Below, in pieces: positions 12,046-23,640 of a DNA stretch of 64,000 nt. Positions within the stretch are counted from its first letter, which is position 1. Every line of letters starts with the position of its first letter. The translations under genes were made by a program, and so were the position numbers. The stretch lies in contig NC_057831.1 in NCBI RefSeq assembly GCF_910594005.1, positions 40,382,001 through 40,446,000 of the forward strand, written 5' to 3'. The notes beneath the pieces were generated by a model. It was not told the DNA's origin. It did not search any database and saw only the letters and a list, made by a program, of their open reading frames with translations. The stretch comes from Cervus elaphus (lineage: Eukaryota; Chordata; Mammalia; Artiodactyla; Cervidae).

Positions 12046-12498
12046 GAGAGTAGACATTTCCAGTAGTCATGTATGGGTGTGAGAATTGGACTATAAAGAA
12101 AGCTGAGTGCCGAAGAATTGGTGATTTTGAACTGTGGTATTGGAGAAGACTCTTGAGATTCCCTTGAACTGCAGGGAGATCAAACCAGTCAATCCTGAAG
12201 GAAATCAACCTTGAATATTCATTGCAAGGACTGATGTTGAAGCTGAAACTCCAATACTTTGGCCACCTAATGGGAAAAGACCCTGATGCTGGGAAAGATT
12301 GAAGGCAGGAGGAGAAGGGGATGACAGAGGACGAGATGGTTGGATGGCATCACAGACTTGATGGACATGAGTTTGAGTAAGCTCCAGGAGTTGGCGATAG
12401 ACAGGGAAGCCTAATGTGCTGCGGTCCATGGGGTCACAAAGAGTTGGATACAACTGCTCAGTCGTGAACAGAGACTGAACTGAACTGAACTGAGCTGA
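12046..12498 (+). mobile_element. BovB LINE 3' end, 5'-truncated
   Basis: Conceptual plus-strand reading gives VMYGCENWTIKKAE, then WYWRRLLR and SNQSILKEINLEYSLQGL, all BovB ORF2 C-terminus, followed by the GTGCTGCGGTCCATGGGGTC segment and a CTGAACTGAACTGAACTG tail. Frame breaks are present. Related GAAGTACCTTCA and GAAGGTACTTCA flank it, a probable diverged target duplication. Confidence 0.9.
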
Positions 12499-12859
12499 AG
12501 GTACTTCATGGGGAACAGGCTGCCTCTGAACACATAAGTCTGTGGGCATTTACTGGGCATGGGATGATACTTTTAATAAAGGAAAGACAGCAACCTAAGA
12601 ATACTTTTAAGACTTATCCTTAGTGGGAGTTTATTGGTTCCTCTGTTTTCATTATCAAGGCAAAAATTCTTTTTCCATGCTTCTTCATGAAGTCCTATCT
12701 ACAACCCTACTTTCTTTAAAGGTTGAAAAAATGGAATCGAATTTAAATTACTACCCTGTATTTTGAAAGACACAGTGTTTCCTGGTGTAAGATTTGGTTT
12801 TCTCACCTACTCAGCCAATATTTATGGAGGAACCAAAATTCTTGCTTTAAATAAGGTGA
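12499..12859. other. Unique intron sequence
   Basis: Nothing was recognised. Confidence 0.4.
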
Positions 12860-13330
12860 AAAGATTCCTATTTTTATGACCGATAGTCTATGGCAGAGAA
12901 CTAGAAGTAATGATTAAATAAGTGAATAAATTTAAAAAATAAATGAGATAATTTCAGGTGACAGTCTAAGAAACATGAAGAAAAGAGGATCTTTGGTTAC
13001 AGAATGCTTGGTAGAGAGATGAGCTGTTTTAGATGAAAGAGTCAGGGAAAGCTTCTCCGAGACCAGGACCTTTGAGCTTAGTTGTCAGTACAGAGAATAA
13101 ATCAAGAACTGGAGAGCATTTGAGACAGACCAGAAAATGCAGAATCCCAGTGGCATAAATGTATTTTGATGTATCTGTGAAACAGAAAGGTGATTAGTGA
13201 GAGAAGAAGAGAGTAGTAGGAATGAAGTAGGACAAGGAAGAGTGGCTGGGTTCGGTCCTTTTGATCATGTGTGAATTTTATTCTGTAGGTAGTGGCCATC
13301 ACTAGAAATGGTGATAACACTTGCATGTTA
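12860..13330 (-). repeat. L2 LINE fragment, degenerate
   Basis: The plus strand shows antisense L2 landmarks in order: GAGTCAGGGAAAGCTTCTCC, CTTTGAGCTTAGTTGTC, a gapped middle, and TGAATTTTATTCTGTAGGTA. Confidence 0.55.
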
Positions 13331-15229
13331 TCTGAGGATTACATTTGCATGTAGGTGTTTTTAAGAAAAACTGAAATTAATGGGATGTTTATGAGTTTTT
13401 TTTTTTTAATTTATCAGACATGGGATGTTGGTTATATCATAATGAAGCAGGCACAAACGAAGCAATTAAGGAAGTACAATATAAGAATTATTGTTTTCAG
13501 ATTCATTTGCTGTTTTTCAAAGTTCGTTTTTTTTTTTCTTTCATGTTTCTTGCACATTTTCCTAACCAACACACACTCAGTTTTTCTGAGATATAGACAG
13601 TATCTCACAAGCTAAGCTGCTGCAGTCATATGCTTATGCTCAGCTGTATTTGGTCCCAGCAGAAGTACTTGCTAGTATGCCCTTGACATGCCCTTGACTT
13701 TCTGGAGGGATATTTTGAGAATCGGCTGCTACACTTATTCTTGTATTTGTGTAGAGATGTTTTTAAGGATATTGTGTGCCATCTTATCATATGACCTCTC
13801 AGGTAAATGTGTTCCTGGCTTCAGCACCAGGTAAAATAAGTATTTTTCCTGGATAGGTGGAATGCTTTTGATCTCCAAGACAGTGTGTCTTTCAGCACAG
13901 AAAGAAGTCTGCTTCTTACTCTGGACAAGGGTTTCCATGAATGAACATCTCTGAACTTACCCTTCATCACAAGTTACTTATCTATTTCTGCATCCTCTTG
14001 TATCAAACATAATCCTGTTAACTGCCTAGAATCCTTTCTGCACCAGGTAAATAAAATTGCTCATCACCCCCCAGCACCCCCAAGCCTGTATTCTCATTGT
14101 TTTCAAACTGCTGCTAACCAATACTTAGCACTTTCATTAGGCCTTGAATTTCCCTAGAGCAGCAGGCCATGGCTCGAAGTGTGTACACCCTCCCCTTTCC
14201 TCACAGCCTTCACCTTTTTCTCTGCATACTGACATCCACATGCACCTTACCATGGACACACACACCAGAACAGCCTAACTCTTTCTCATATGCCAGGAGA
14301 GTGTCCAGTAGAAACTCAACCTTCTGTGTCTTAAAAGACTCTGCTGGCTGCTAAAGAATATGATAAGTACAAGTGCTTAGTCCTTGAAATTTTTTAGGTT
14401 GGCAGTTTTGTATCCTTTCCTGAGGAATCTGAACTTTTCTCTTATCTGTTATAATTTTTCTCAGACTCCAGAAAGATGTTAAAGAGGAGACTCTCCTCTA
14501 ACACATATCATAATGTCTTCAAGATCATTTCTTAAACCTTGCCTGCGGTACCAAGAAACAATAATGCAAGGGGAAAGACACTATTTTACTAATATAAAGA
14601 GTTGACTTTCTATGCTAAGGATATGGATATTCTATGTAGGTAAGAGATGGCATGGGAAGACGGGATCCTCATCGTGTGTCTATGTTTAAAACAAATATTT
14701 GTTTTTTCTAAGACAGAGCAGCCAACCCAAAGCAGCCTGCCTGGCAAAAGCAGAATGGGAAGGGTAGAATTCATCTTTTGTGGAAGTCAGATAAATTTCA
14801 TGCTCCTTAACATTGCCTCTGACCGCAGGCTTTTCACCACAGTCTGGCTCCTTCCCCAGTGGGAACAAAAAAGGAAAGTGATTAAAGTTCCCTCAGTAAT
14901 AGACAGCAGGGGGCAATGGTCTTGGCGTCTTCTACAGAGGCAGAGAGAGTCCTTTAACAAGACTTGTGAGAGCGCTTTGAAGAAAAGAAGTTAAGACTCA
15001 CAGGGCTGGTAGAGGTCTGTTGTAACAGTTGTTCATTTCCTCTGCTTCGTAAGGCTTTGACTTCCTGTAACAGTGTCACCCTCTTCATTAAAACGTTCCA
15101 GATAAAAGAAGGAAAGAGAAGTTGAGCTCCTAGATGGGGCCAGGGTTCACTGTGCTCCGCTGGGTGAGCAAGAGTGTTCAGAACTTGACTTTTATAAGGC
15201 AATCAAAGAGACATGGATGATTACTAAAT
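13331..15229. other. Unique intron sequence
   Basis: No repeat family, exon or RNA gene was recognised over 1.9 kb. A 115-codon open frame at 14647..14994 shows no domain and no splice-site support. Confidence 0.45.
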
Positions 15230-15230
15230 C

Positions 15231-15258
15231 CAGTGTGTGTGGTGTGTGCGTGCGTGTG

Positions 15259-15297
<39 letters not shown>

Positions 15298-15347
15298 CAG
15301 AGAGAGAGAATAGGAATGAATGAATAATAGGAATGAATGAATAATAG
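15231..15347. repeat. (TG)n microsatellite plus GAATGAATGAATAATAG duplication
   Basis: A TG/CG-interrupted tract ends in about 15 pure TG units (to about 15292). After an AGAGAG stretch, a 17-bp AATGAATGAATAATAGG unit is present about twice (15314..15347). Confidence 0.95.
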
Positions 15348-17130
15348 AGTATTTTTTCTGTATGTATAGGCAGCCTGGGAGTTTGGATGGCCAGAATTGT
15401 CTTTGCCTTGGTCCAGTGAACTGGCTAGACTACCCCTCTCGAGGACCAAACCTCTGGACCTTTCTCTCTAAAAAAGAAAAGGGGGAGAAAAGGTTTGCAG
15501 TCAGTATTCAGACATTCTTATAACTAATAGGATTAGGGGCGTTACAAAGGGATTTGAACAAGATAATTAGTTTACTGCTTAGTCAACAGTGGAGGAAGCA
15601 AAATCCTTCTGAGAAAAGGCAGACAAAATAGGTCAGAAAATGTGTGGGAAATGAAGTAAGACCTCTCCACGAGGACCCTGAGCAACTTGAATATTATGAA
15701 AGGATTCCAGAGCCTTCATTCACTGCTACGGACTGTTTGTCTTTTCTTTTTTATTTCCCTCAACTTGGGCCACCAGAGGTGTGAAGAAAAGTGACTTACT
15801 CAATGTTAGAGTGAATGGCTGTTGTTCCTGGACCCAGAGTATTCTGTTCTAAGTCCATAAATGCTGCCTTCAGAAGATTTCTCACAATCTTATATAAAGG
15901 GAATGTTTTAGAAAATCTGAAGAGTACTTATCAGGCATTTTACAAGCTGGAAAAATATTATACAATTAGAGCTTTAAAAAAATCTCTGATGTTCTTGAAT
16001 AGATTATTTAGTTGCAAAAAAAATTGCAAACAGAAATGTGAGGCCCGTGTTCTAGACTTAATTGAATTACTTACTTAAGTATTTGTGTTTTAATATGGAC
16101 GGTATTCACTGTGGTAACATATACCTAACAAGAGAACCGTTTGAACTTTTTAAAAAATTACAAAAAGTAAATTTTTATCTTTTTAAACCACATTGTATTC
16201 TCTCATCTCCTCCCCATCATCTTAAAAATCTGTGTATCAATTGTCCTATTACTGTCTATAAATTAAAGAATCTTTCCAAAATCATAGTCGGGAAAAACTC
16301 TTCAGAGTGTCTATGTATGTGGACGCCATATACTTTATTAAGTTAACTTCTGAATCTTATAGCAACAACCAGTCAGATCAGAATTATCACTAGTTGTTAG
16401 AAAGCCTTTTGGCCTGGCTTTGGCAGAGCCTTGCCCTAAGACCAGAAGAGGAAGCAACAGGCATTCCTGTTTAATGAACTGTCCAGTGGATCCACAGAAG
16501 TGGAACTTTCATTATTTATTAAGAGGCGACAGAAGACTAATTGACAAAGGAGCTCATTGGACAAGGAAAGCAATTAACCGCCCCCCAATGTCACCTTGTT
16601 AAAATATGACACAATAATTAATTTAAATAAAGAAGCTCAAATTCGTGTTTTTATATAACCAGCGATTGCTTATATTCCTTTCTCCTGTTTAGATAAAGTA
16701 CACTCTATTCCTTCCATGTCACAGTAAAGGGCATGATTTCCCACTCCTCTGTACATGAAGCTGTTTTTTGCCATTGTATCCTTAGTACTTGGTTTAGTTT
16801 TAGAATGCAACATGAAATTAATCTCCTCAAAAAAGAGAGGAGCAAGGGCAGGCCCATTTTGTGTGGTTGGGCAAGTTTCTCTCTGAACAAGGATATCTAT
16901 CTGGCTGATGTGTCTTCAACCCCAGCTCTCCTGGCAGAAGGCATGCCTTCACTGTAATTTATCTATAGTTTATTTGTGTCTTTCTAATTTATTCAAAGAT
17001 TCTTTGTATACTGTGATGGATTTTAAATGATTGGTACTCATCTTTAATTACTGTGAGTGATACATATGTCCGGAGGGTAAAGTTCCTTGAATAACGAACT
17101 AATTCTGACCAAAAATCATTTTATTAACCG
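15348..17130. other. Unique intron sequence
   Basis: No repeat or exon was recognised. Open frames at 15815..16078 and 16062..16346 are lysine/leucine-rich translations of AT-rich DNA with no recognisable domain. Confidence 0.45.
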
Positions 17131-17747
17131 TTTCAGACAAAAGGTCTCTCTCTTTTTTTTCTTTTTGATGTCTTAGATTTTTAATTGAAGTTGGATTGAC
17201 TTACAGTTATTCAAGTGTACAGCAGAGTGATCCGGTTATACACATCTCTATATACTTTTTCAGATTCTTTTAATTATTGCTGCAAGATATTATTGGGCTT
17301 CCCTGGTGGTTCACTTGGTGAAGAATCTGCCTGCAATGCAGGAGATCCAGGTTCAATCCCTGGGTCGGGAAAATCCCCCTGGAGAAGGGAAAGGCAACCC
17401 ACTCCAGCATTCTTGCCTGGTGAATCCCGTGGTCAGAGGAGCTGGGTGGGCTACAGTCTGTGGGGTTGCAAAGGGTCAGACATGACTGAGCAACTTTCAA
17501 GTAAGCCAAACAGAGAAAGAGAGATCAAATGTCATATGATATCACTTATATGTGGAATATAAAAAAATGATACAAATGAACTTATTTATAAGACAGAAAC
17601 AGACTCACAGATGGCTACCGAAGGGAAAGGGGTGGTGGGATAAATTGGGAATTTGGGATTAACAGATACACATTACTACATATAAAATAGGTAAACAACA
17701 AGAATTAACTGTATAGCACAGGGACCTATTTCAGACAAAAGTTCTCT
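17131..17747 (-). mobile_element. L1 insertion with 5' inversion (twin priming), split by a Bov-tA
   Basis: Outer borders are 19-bp direct repeats at 17131..17149 and 17729..17747 (TTTCAGACAAAAGGTCTCT against ...AAGTTCTCT, 18 of 19). Immediately inside the left one is the antisense poly-A (TTTTTTTTCTTTTTG) and L1 3' end to about 17280. The right part, 17499..17728, is the neighbouring upstream L1 segment in the opposite orientation, ending GTATAGCACAGGGACC against the right duplication. That is the expected twin-priming layout. A Bov-tA later inserted near the junction. Confidence 0.85.
17295..17498 (+). mobile_element. Bov-tA SINE nested in L1
   Basis: It runs from GGGCTTCCCTGGTGGTTCAC through GTTCAATCCCTGGGTCGGG to GACATGACTGAGCAACTTTC. 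L1 sequence lies on both sides, so it is younger than the L1. Confidence 0.95.
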
Positions 17748-17921
17748 TAAACTTCACTTAGTAAGGATATAAAATACCCATCTAAAATTTAAATTGAATT
17801 AAAAGAGTTATAGACTCTCTTGTCTATACTACTTTGTGATTTGGACTTGGAGAAATACCAGTATGAAAAATAACAGTGTTCCTGAACTCCAGACGGTGGC
17901 CATCTGGAAAAGGCAGATTGC

Positions 17922-18375
17922 TGTTGTTTCCTCACAAAGTCGTGTCTGACTCTTTGTGACCCCATGGACTGCAGCACGCCAGGCTCCCCTGTCCTCCACT
18001 ATCCTGGAGTTTGCTCAGACTCATGTCCACTGAGTTGGTGATGCCAGCCAACCATCTCATTCTCTGCTGCCCCCTTCTCCTCCTGCCTTCACTCTTTCCC
18101 AGCATCAGGGTCTTTTCCAGTGAGTCGACTCTTCACATTAGGTAGCACAAGTATTGTAGCTTCAACTTCAGCATCAGTCCTTCCAAAGAACATTCAGAAT
18201 TGATTTCCTTTAGGACTGACTGGTTTGATTTTACTGTTCAAAAGACACTCAAAAGTCCTCTCCAACACCGCAATTCAAAAACATCAACTCTTCAGCGCTC
18301 AGTTTTCTTTATGGTCCAGCTCTCACATCCATACATGACTACTAGGAAAAGCATAGCTTTGAGTGTAACAACCTT
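17922..18375 (-). mobile_element. BovB LINE 3' end
   Basis: The minus strand contains the BovB ORF2 C-terminal peptide VVMYGCESWTIKKTER near its start. The plus strand shows GACCCCATGGACTGCAGCAC and ACTCTCATGTCCACTGAG-like antisense landmarks. The short CAGTTCAG tail is lost. It is 5'-truncated. Confidence 0.9.
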
Positions 18376-19584
18376 TAATACTGACTCTGAAAAGAATGGC
18401 ACATAGGAGACTGAGATGCAGGCAGAGACATGGAAGGAAGTGGAGTGGGGAAATGGGGGAAGGGATGGTTCTTGTAGGTGGTGGGATTTCAGGTCAGGAA
18501 ACTTCACCACCAAAATAACAGAAGAGACTTGAGGGGTGGGGAGGGGCAAAGCATGCTCAGTAAATGGTTGGAATTGATCATGGATGTATGGAATTTGTGG
18601 GGGAGACATAAGTGAAAAGGTAGTATGGGATAATTAAAGTAGGAACTTTATCATCAGGGTGTTACTCTATTTGTATTAGAAAACCACTTAACAGATTAGG
18701 AGAAAGAAATGGTTATATGAGGTCCACATTAAAAAAAAACGATGGCACATCTATTCAATGGTTTGATTGGGGGTCTGAGGAGTAGAGATTTAAAGGAATA
18801 AATTGGTGCTTGAAAACTTGTTTAGGAGGCTAATATTCTAGGTTAGGTGAAAAGTGATAAGGCCAGATCAAGAGTAGTGATGGTAGAAATGGGAAGAAGA
18901 TTACAGATGCAAGGGACATTTTGAAGTTACCTGAATTATAAAAATTAATAACTTAGCACATACAGAATTTTGTCTCCCACCTCTTCACTTAACATGGCAA
19001 AATGAACATATCCTCATGTTATTAATTATTCTTGGAATTGTTAACTTCAATTATTGTCTGATAGTATGAAGTATAATTTATATATCCTGCCATATATTTC
19101 ATTTCATATTAAGCATTTAAATCATAAAAGCCCTTTTGAAGTTGTAAGACTTCAGAACAATCATATTGCAGAGTAAAGAATTAAGAACTAAAATAAACAA
19201 AATTATCTCCTCTCATGAAATGTTCAGTAGTTCTCCAAGGTCATGCCACCTCTTCAACAATCTAAGTAACAACTGTGTGATTGCTAAGGCAATCAATACT
19301 TCAGTACATATACCTGTCCTTCTTCCTGCCATCATATTTCCATCCCTAGAACCCTTCTTAAGAAAGACCTGGAGTCCTCTCAGGTGAAGTTCACCAAGTC
19401 ACATTTTTAAGGAAATTTTCTAGATTCTGGGATACTCTGAATCTCAAGAGCACTATATATGGAATTTGAAAGCCTCTAATTCAATATTGAGGGTACCTTG
19501 TCACTGAGAAATTTTTTACTCCTTTTCTGATTATTTGTTTTCTCATGTTATCAACCTGAAATGTCAAATTAATTCAAATCATTT
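18376..19584. other. Unique intron sequence
   Basis: No confident repeat was found. The first 250 bp are G/A-rich on the plus strand and may be a diverged old LINE, but I cannot name it. Confidence 0.4.
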
Positions 19585-19592
19585 GTTTAGAT

Positions 19593-19808
19593 GAGGGATC
19601 CGCAAACTGCTGCCTACAAGACAAATCTTGCCCTTTGCCTGGTTTTATAAATAAAGTGTCATTGGCCCTCAGCCACGCCCACTGTGTTATGTGTAGTCTG
19701 TGGCTGCTTTCTCACTGTAACCATAGAATTATAACGGCGACCATGTGGCTTGCAGAGCCTAAAATATTTACTATCTGGCCCTTTACTGAAGAGGTTTGTT
19801 GACCCTTG
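19593..19808 (-). mobile_element. MER20-like hAT-Charlie nonautonomous DNA transposon
   Basis: 216 bp with inverted ends (GGGATCCGCAAAC at the left, GTTTGTTGACCC at the right) and the family core GCCTAAAATATTTACTATCT and TGGCCCTTTACTGAAG. It is flanked by a perfect 8-bp duplication GTTTAGAT (19585..19592 and 19809..19816), the length hAT transposases make. The name MER20 is from memory of the consensus; the hAT assignment rests on the duplication and ends. Confidence 0.85.
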
Positions 19809-19924
19809 GTTTAGATGCAAAATGATTGTGTTGCACTCTGTTGCTATGATCAGCAAGACTTAAAATGATGAAAAACAGCTTCCTTGTAAAAGTGGGCAAA
19901 GTCAAAAAATTAGAATGCAAAATG

Positions 19925-20038
19925 AAAGTTATTGAATCACCTTAGGATTACCTGCAAGAATTAATGAGATAACTTATGTAAAACATACAGAAAATTGTCT
20001 GGAATGCAATAAGCATTTAATAAATTCAGCATTTTTTG
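19925..20038 (+). repeat. MIR SINE 3' half
   Basis: AATTAATGAGATAACTTATG, then GTCTGGAATGCAATAAGCAT and TTAATAAATTCAGCA match the sense MIR 3' end. Confidence 0.65.
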
Positions 20039-20084
20039 GGTCAAATTCATTTAGTGATCTCATGCAGTTTCTTAAATTGAAATC

Positions 20085-20870
20085 CTGTAAGGACTCTCAG
20101 ATTTATATCTCTAGCCAGTCTCTAATCAAAATTCAGACCTGTGTCCCACTGCCTATCCTCCACCTCCATTTGGATGTCTGATGGGAAGAATCTACATCTT
20201 CTCATTTTCTAAATGGAGTTCCTGGTCCTGCTTCCCAAACCAGCCTCTCCTGCTTACTTTGTCTCCTCATTAATGGTATCTTCTCCTTGCTCAAATCAAA
20301 CTACCAAGATCATCCTAAACTTCCTCTTGAGCACATCTTCCATATTCAGTCCTGTAGCGAATCCTGTTAGCTCTGCATTCAAAATATATCCACCATCTTA
20401 TTGCTGCCCATCAACTCTGCTACTTAGTCCAGGCTGCCTACAATACCCTCTCAGTTATCAGAGTAACCTCTTAACTGGTTTTACAGTTTCCACTTTAACA
20501 CCTTTCCTGTGATTCTCCAAATAGCAGCCCGAGGGATCCTGTTAAAACAGAAGTGAGACCATGTCATCTCCCCTGCAATGGCCAGTGCTAAAGTGGCTTC
20601 CAGAAAGCCTAGTGGCTTCATCCTAGGTCTACTCATCCCAACATTATTTTGACTCACATACTCTCCCCAAGGCATCACCTCCTACACCTCTAACCCTGCT
20701 GGCTCTGCTCTGCTCAGCCACACTTGCCACCTTGCTGTTAACACATTATGTCAAGAATATTTCCATCTCAGGGCCTTTGCACTTGCTGTTTTCTCTGCCT
20801 GGCGTGTTCTTCCCCAGTTAGCCACATAGCATATTACCTCATTCATATCCTTTATAAATCTTTTTTTTTC
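20085..20870 (+). repeat. L2 LINE, long 3' fragment
   Basis: About 780 bp are colinear with L2: TTTGGATGTCTGATGGG, GTAGCGAATCCTGTTAGCTC, AACCTCTTAACTGGTTTTAC, AAACAGAAGTGAGACCATGT, and CTCAGGGCCTTTGCACTTGC with CTCTGCCTGGCGTGTTCTTC. The order is intact, so this is one of the best preserved old elements in the window. Its 99-codon frame is not a host gene. Confidence 0.9.
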
Positions 20871-20989
20871 ATATTTTATCAATGCAGGCAAGACTATATA
20901 AATTTTTTTCCTTCAATATTTGCTTCTTATTCTCCTTCCTTGCTCTATTTTTCTCTAGAAGTTTTCTCATCTCACATACTGTATTGTTT

Positions 20990-21196
20990 GGTGGTTTAGT
21001 TGCTAAGTCATGTCCGACTTTTATGACCCTATGGACTGTAGCCTGCCAGGCTCTCCTCTCCATGGGATTCTCCAGGCAAGAATACTGGAGTGGGTTGCCA
21101 TTTCCTTCTCCAGGGGATCTTCCTGATCCAGAAATCGAACCCAGGTCTCCGGCATTGCAGGCAGATTCTTTACCAACTGAGCTACAAGGGAAGCCC
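20990..21196 (-). mobile_element. Bov-tA SINE
   Basis: The reverse complement starts GGGCTTCCCTTGTAGCTCAG. The plus strand carries GAAATCGAACCCAGGTCTCC and CATGGGATTCTCCAGGCAAG. Confidence 0.95.
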
Positions 21197-21285
21197 ACTC
21201 TATTGTTCACTTACCTGCTGTTTGTCTTCTTTCCCGTGTGTGTTGGCTCTTTGAATGTTGTCATAGTAACAGCTGTCGCGCTGTG

Positions 21286-21502
21286 ACGTGCTCAGTTGCT
21301 TCAGCCGTGTTCAGTTCTTTGTGACCCCGTGGACCATAGCCCATCAGGCTCCTCTGTCCATGGGGCTCTCCAGGCAAGAATACCTGAGTGGCTTGCCATG
21401 CCCTCTCCAGGGGATCTTCCCAGCCCTGGGATTGTACCCACATCTCCTGCATCTCCTAGGTTGCAGGCAGATTCTTTACCTGCTAAGCCGCCTGGGAAGC
21501 CC
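21286..21502 (-). mobile_element. Bov-tA SINE
   Basis: The reverse complement starts GGGCTTCCCAGGCGGCTTAG. The tRNA head contains a small internal duplication around ATCTCCTGCATCTCCT. It is 90 bp from the previous copy, in the same orientation. Confidence 0.95.
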
Positions 21503-21589
21503 ATTAACAGCTATTACCCAGAAGGTAAATCAGGGCTCTGCACATAAAACGTGTTTCCCATGTGTTGGATGGATTATTATTTTCCTCAT

Positions 21590-21699
21590 CATTTTCAAGG
21601 CTAACATTTACTATGTACTCATCATGTGTTAGGTGCTGAGATATTATTTCTGTCTTATGGATATGCTCACAGAGGCTAAAATGACTTGTTTGAGGCCAG
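21590..21699 (-). repeat. MIR SINE fragment
   Basis: CTAACATTTACTATGTACTC and TGTGTTAGGTGCTGAGATAT are the antisense MIR end. The middle is deleted, followed by GACTTGTTTGAGGCCA. Confidence 0.55.
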
Positions 21700-22167
21700 T
21701 GTATTATTTGCTAGAACTGCTATAACAGAGGATAACAAACTAGATGACTTAAGCTCAGAAACGTGCTGTCTCCCAACTCTGGAGACCTAAAGTCAAGGCT
21801 TCAGCAGGGCTGGTTCCTTCTGAGAGCACAGGGGGGAATCAGTTCTGGGCCTCTCACCCTAGTTTCTGGTGCTCGCAATCCCTAATGTTCCCTGGCTTCT
21901 GGAAGAATCATCCCATTTCTGCCCTGTCTATGTGACATTCTCTCTTCGTTTGCATTTGTCTTGATACCCAAATTTACCATTTTTATAAAGACTTCAGCCA
22001 TATTGGATTAAGGCCCATTGTAATGACCTCATTTTATGTTAATCACCTCTACCAAAAAAAAAAACAAAAAACAAACCCTGTCTCCAAATAAGGTTACATT
22101 CTTAGGTCCTGGGGGTTAGAATTTGAATAAGAATTTGAGGGGAACACAGTTCAACCCACAGCAGACA
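21700..22167 (-). mobile_element. MLT1-type LTR (ERVL-MaLR)
   Basis: The plus strand reads the reverse complement of MLT1 from end to end: TGTATTATTTGCTAGAACTG and CTATAACAGAGGATAACAAA at the left, GATTAAGGCCCATTGTAATG with ACCTCATTTTATGTTAATCA in the middle, and TGAGGGGAACACAGTTCAAC with CCACAGCAGACA at the right. It is a solo LTR; no internal retroviral genes are attached. Confidence 0.85.
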
Positions 22168-23574
22168 TTAATTTCATTAGTAGAGGGGCTTTGATTCAAA
22201 CCTGTATTACAGAACTCACTGTGTACTAATATCTGCCCCCATTTATGTGAATTTAGTAATATTCATTAATGCATTGTACTGTGGACTCTGGTAGGAAACT
22301 ATAAGTAATGAGTTCAGCCCCTGCCCATGAAGAACTAACTACAAAACAGGAAAGAGAGACATACAGTTAAGACCTATGACTTAAAAGCACCCAGAAAGTA
22401 ACTCACCTCCCATTTTTAATTATATAGAGCTTTCCATCTATGAGGTTTATTTTGCCAAAGCCTTCTAATGAAATAGTTCCACTATTTAATTTAATTTTCA
22501 GAGGGGTTGCCAGAAGTGCAATTAACTGATAAAAGTTCCAACTATGAAATTTCGTTTTGGAAAGCCGTCCGCCATATCTTTATATACCATTAAATTCAAT
22601 CATATGCTTGTCATCCTGGCAGAACATCTTGATATACTTGAAGAAACATGGTAGGGGAAATAAAAAAAAAATATTGTCAGTTCTACACTGTAGGGGTTCC
22701 AAGTACAAATGTTAGCATGATTGGGTTATACTGATCCATCATTAGGTTACATCTCCCTGGAGTTGAAACTACATCTGAGCTTGGCAAGTATGCGTTGTTA
22801 CCAGTCAGAGTGTGAACCGTGGGTCCGTTTTCCAAAGAAGATATACATTCTTGTGTACTATTAGGACTGGATATGCTTATGTTGCAGACTCTAAATCAAT
22901 TTCTGAGACCTGTCTACATTTGTTGACTGCTGCAGGTTTGTATATAGCATAGTATATTGTGAACTTTAGTTAATGTGTATAGCTTAAGAAAACATTGAAA
23001 TACGGGGCAGTAGAAAAGAGCACAAAGAATAAAACAGGAACTGCACAGAATTCACTGAAATGCTCGCTCTCATCTGTTTAATGACACCCTTTAAATAATA
23101 TTAGCACGGAAAGTGAAGTTATAATTTGCTCAGACTGATGCAAAATATTTGTGACTTTTAAATTCTAGAAGGTTTTGTGGCCCTTATGATTTGAAATGGA
23201 TTGAATTTATTTGTAAAATAATGTATTTTATTTAGATATTTAGATATCTTTTCTTTCTTCCAAGTCCAACTAAAATGCATTTAGTTATACTGTAATGTTT
23301 GGGAAGGTGGGTAGGCATAATTTTTAGCAAATTCACCAGTGAAGAAGCTAGACTGACCAGACAAAGCTAGTCCCTTACAAAGCATTTTAGCCTCTCTGCA
23401 CTTCTGAGTGCCAATTTTTTCCCCTATAATTAAAATCATACTCCACCGTTGACTAGAATATCTCACTTTGGGTTAACAAGACTTTTTTATCCAGGCCACA
23501 AGAGGATTAACTGGAAATAGTAAAGCTTCCATATGAAGGAAAAAAAAAAAGTCCCTTCCTAAACAGCGCATGTT
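22168..23574. other. Unique intron sequence
   Basis: The first 200 bp may be an antisense L2 remnant (GAGTTCAGCCCCTGCCCATG, then GAAGAACTAACTACAAAACA). The rest is unrecognised. Confidence 0.4.
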
Positions 23575-23591
23575 TAGTCAAGGTAGTTTTA

Positions 23592-23623
23592 CACTTGATC
23601 TTAGCCAAAAGGCTGAGAAGCAA
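23592..23623 (-). pseudogene. U2 snRNA 5'-end retro-fragment
   Basis: The minus strand reads TTGCTTCTCAGCCTTTTGGC followed by TAAGATCAAGTG, matching about nucleotides 3-34 of U2 snRNA with two substitutions. It stops there: the branch-point recognition sequence, Sm site and 3' stem-loops are missing and there is no poly-A, so it cannot work as a spliceosomal RNA. 17-bp direct repeats at 23575..23591 and 23624..23640 (15 of 17 identical) bracket it exactly, showing insertion as a piece. Confidence 0.92.
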
Positions 23624-23640
23624 TAGTCAAGGTGATTTTA

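Noticed and set aside
15192..15449. Frame encoding a HTHTHT repeat
   Set aside because: This is translation of the (TG)n microsatellite, not a histidine-threonine protein.
20882..21286. 134-codon plus-strand open frame
   Set aside because: It runs through an antisense Bov-tA (CPTFMTLWTVACQALLSMGF and similar peptides recur in every antisense copy).
23529..23539. Poly-A run as the tail of the U2 fragment
   Set aside because: It lies outside the 17-bp target duplication, so it is not part of that insertion.
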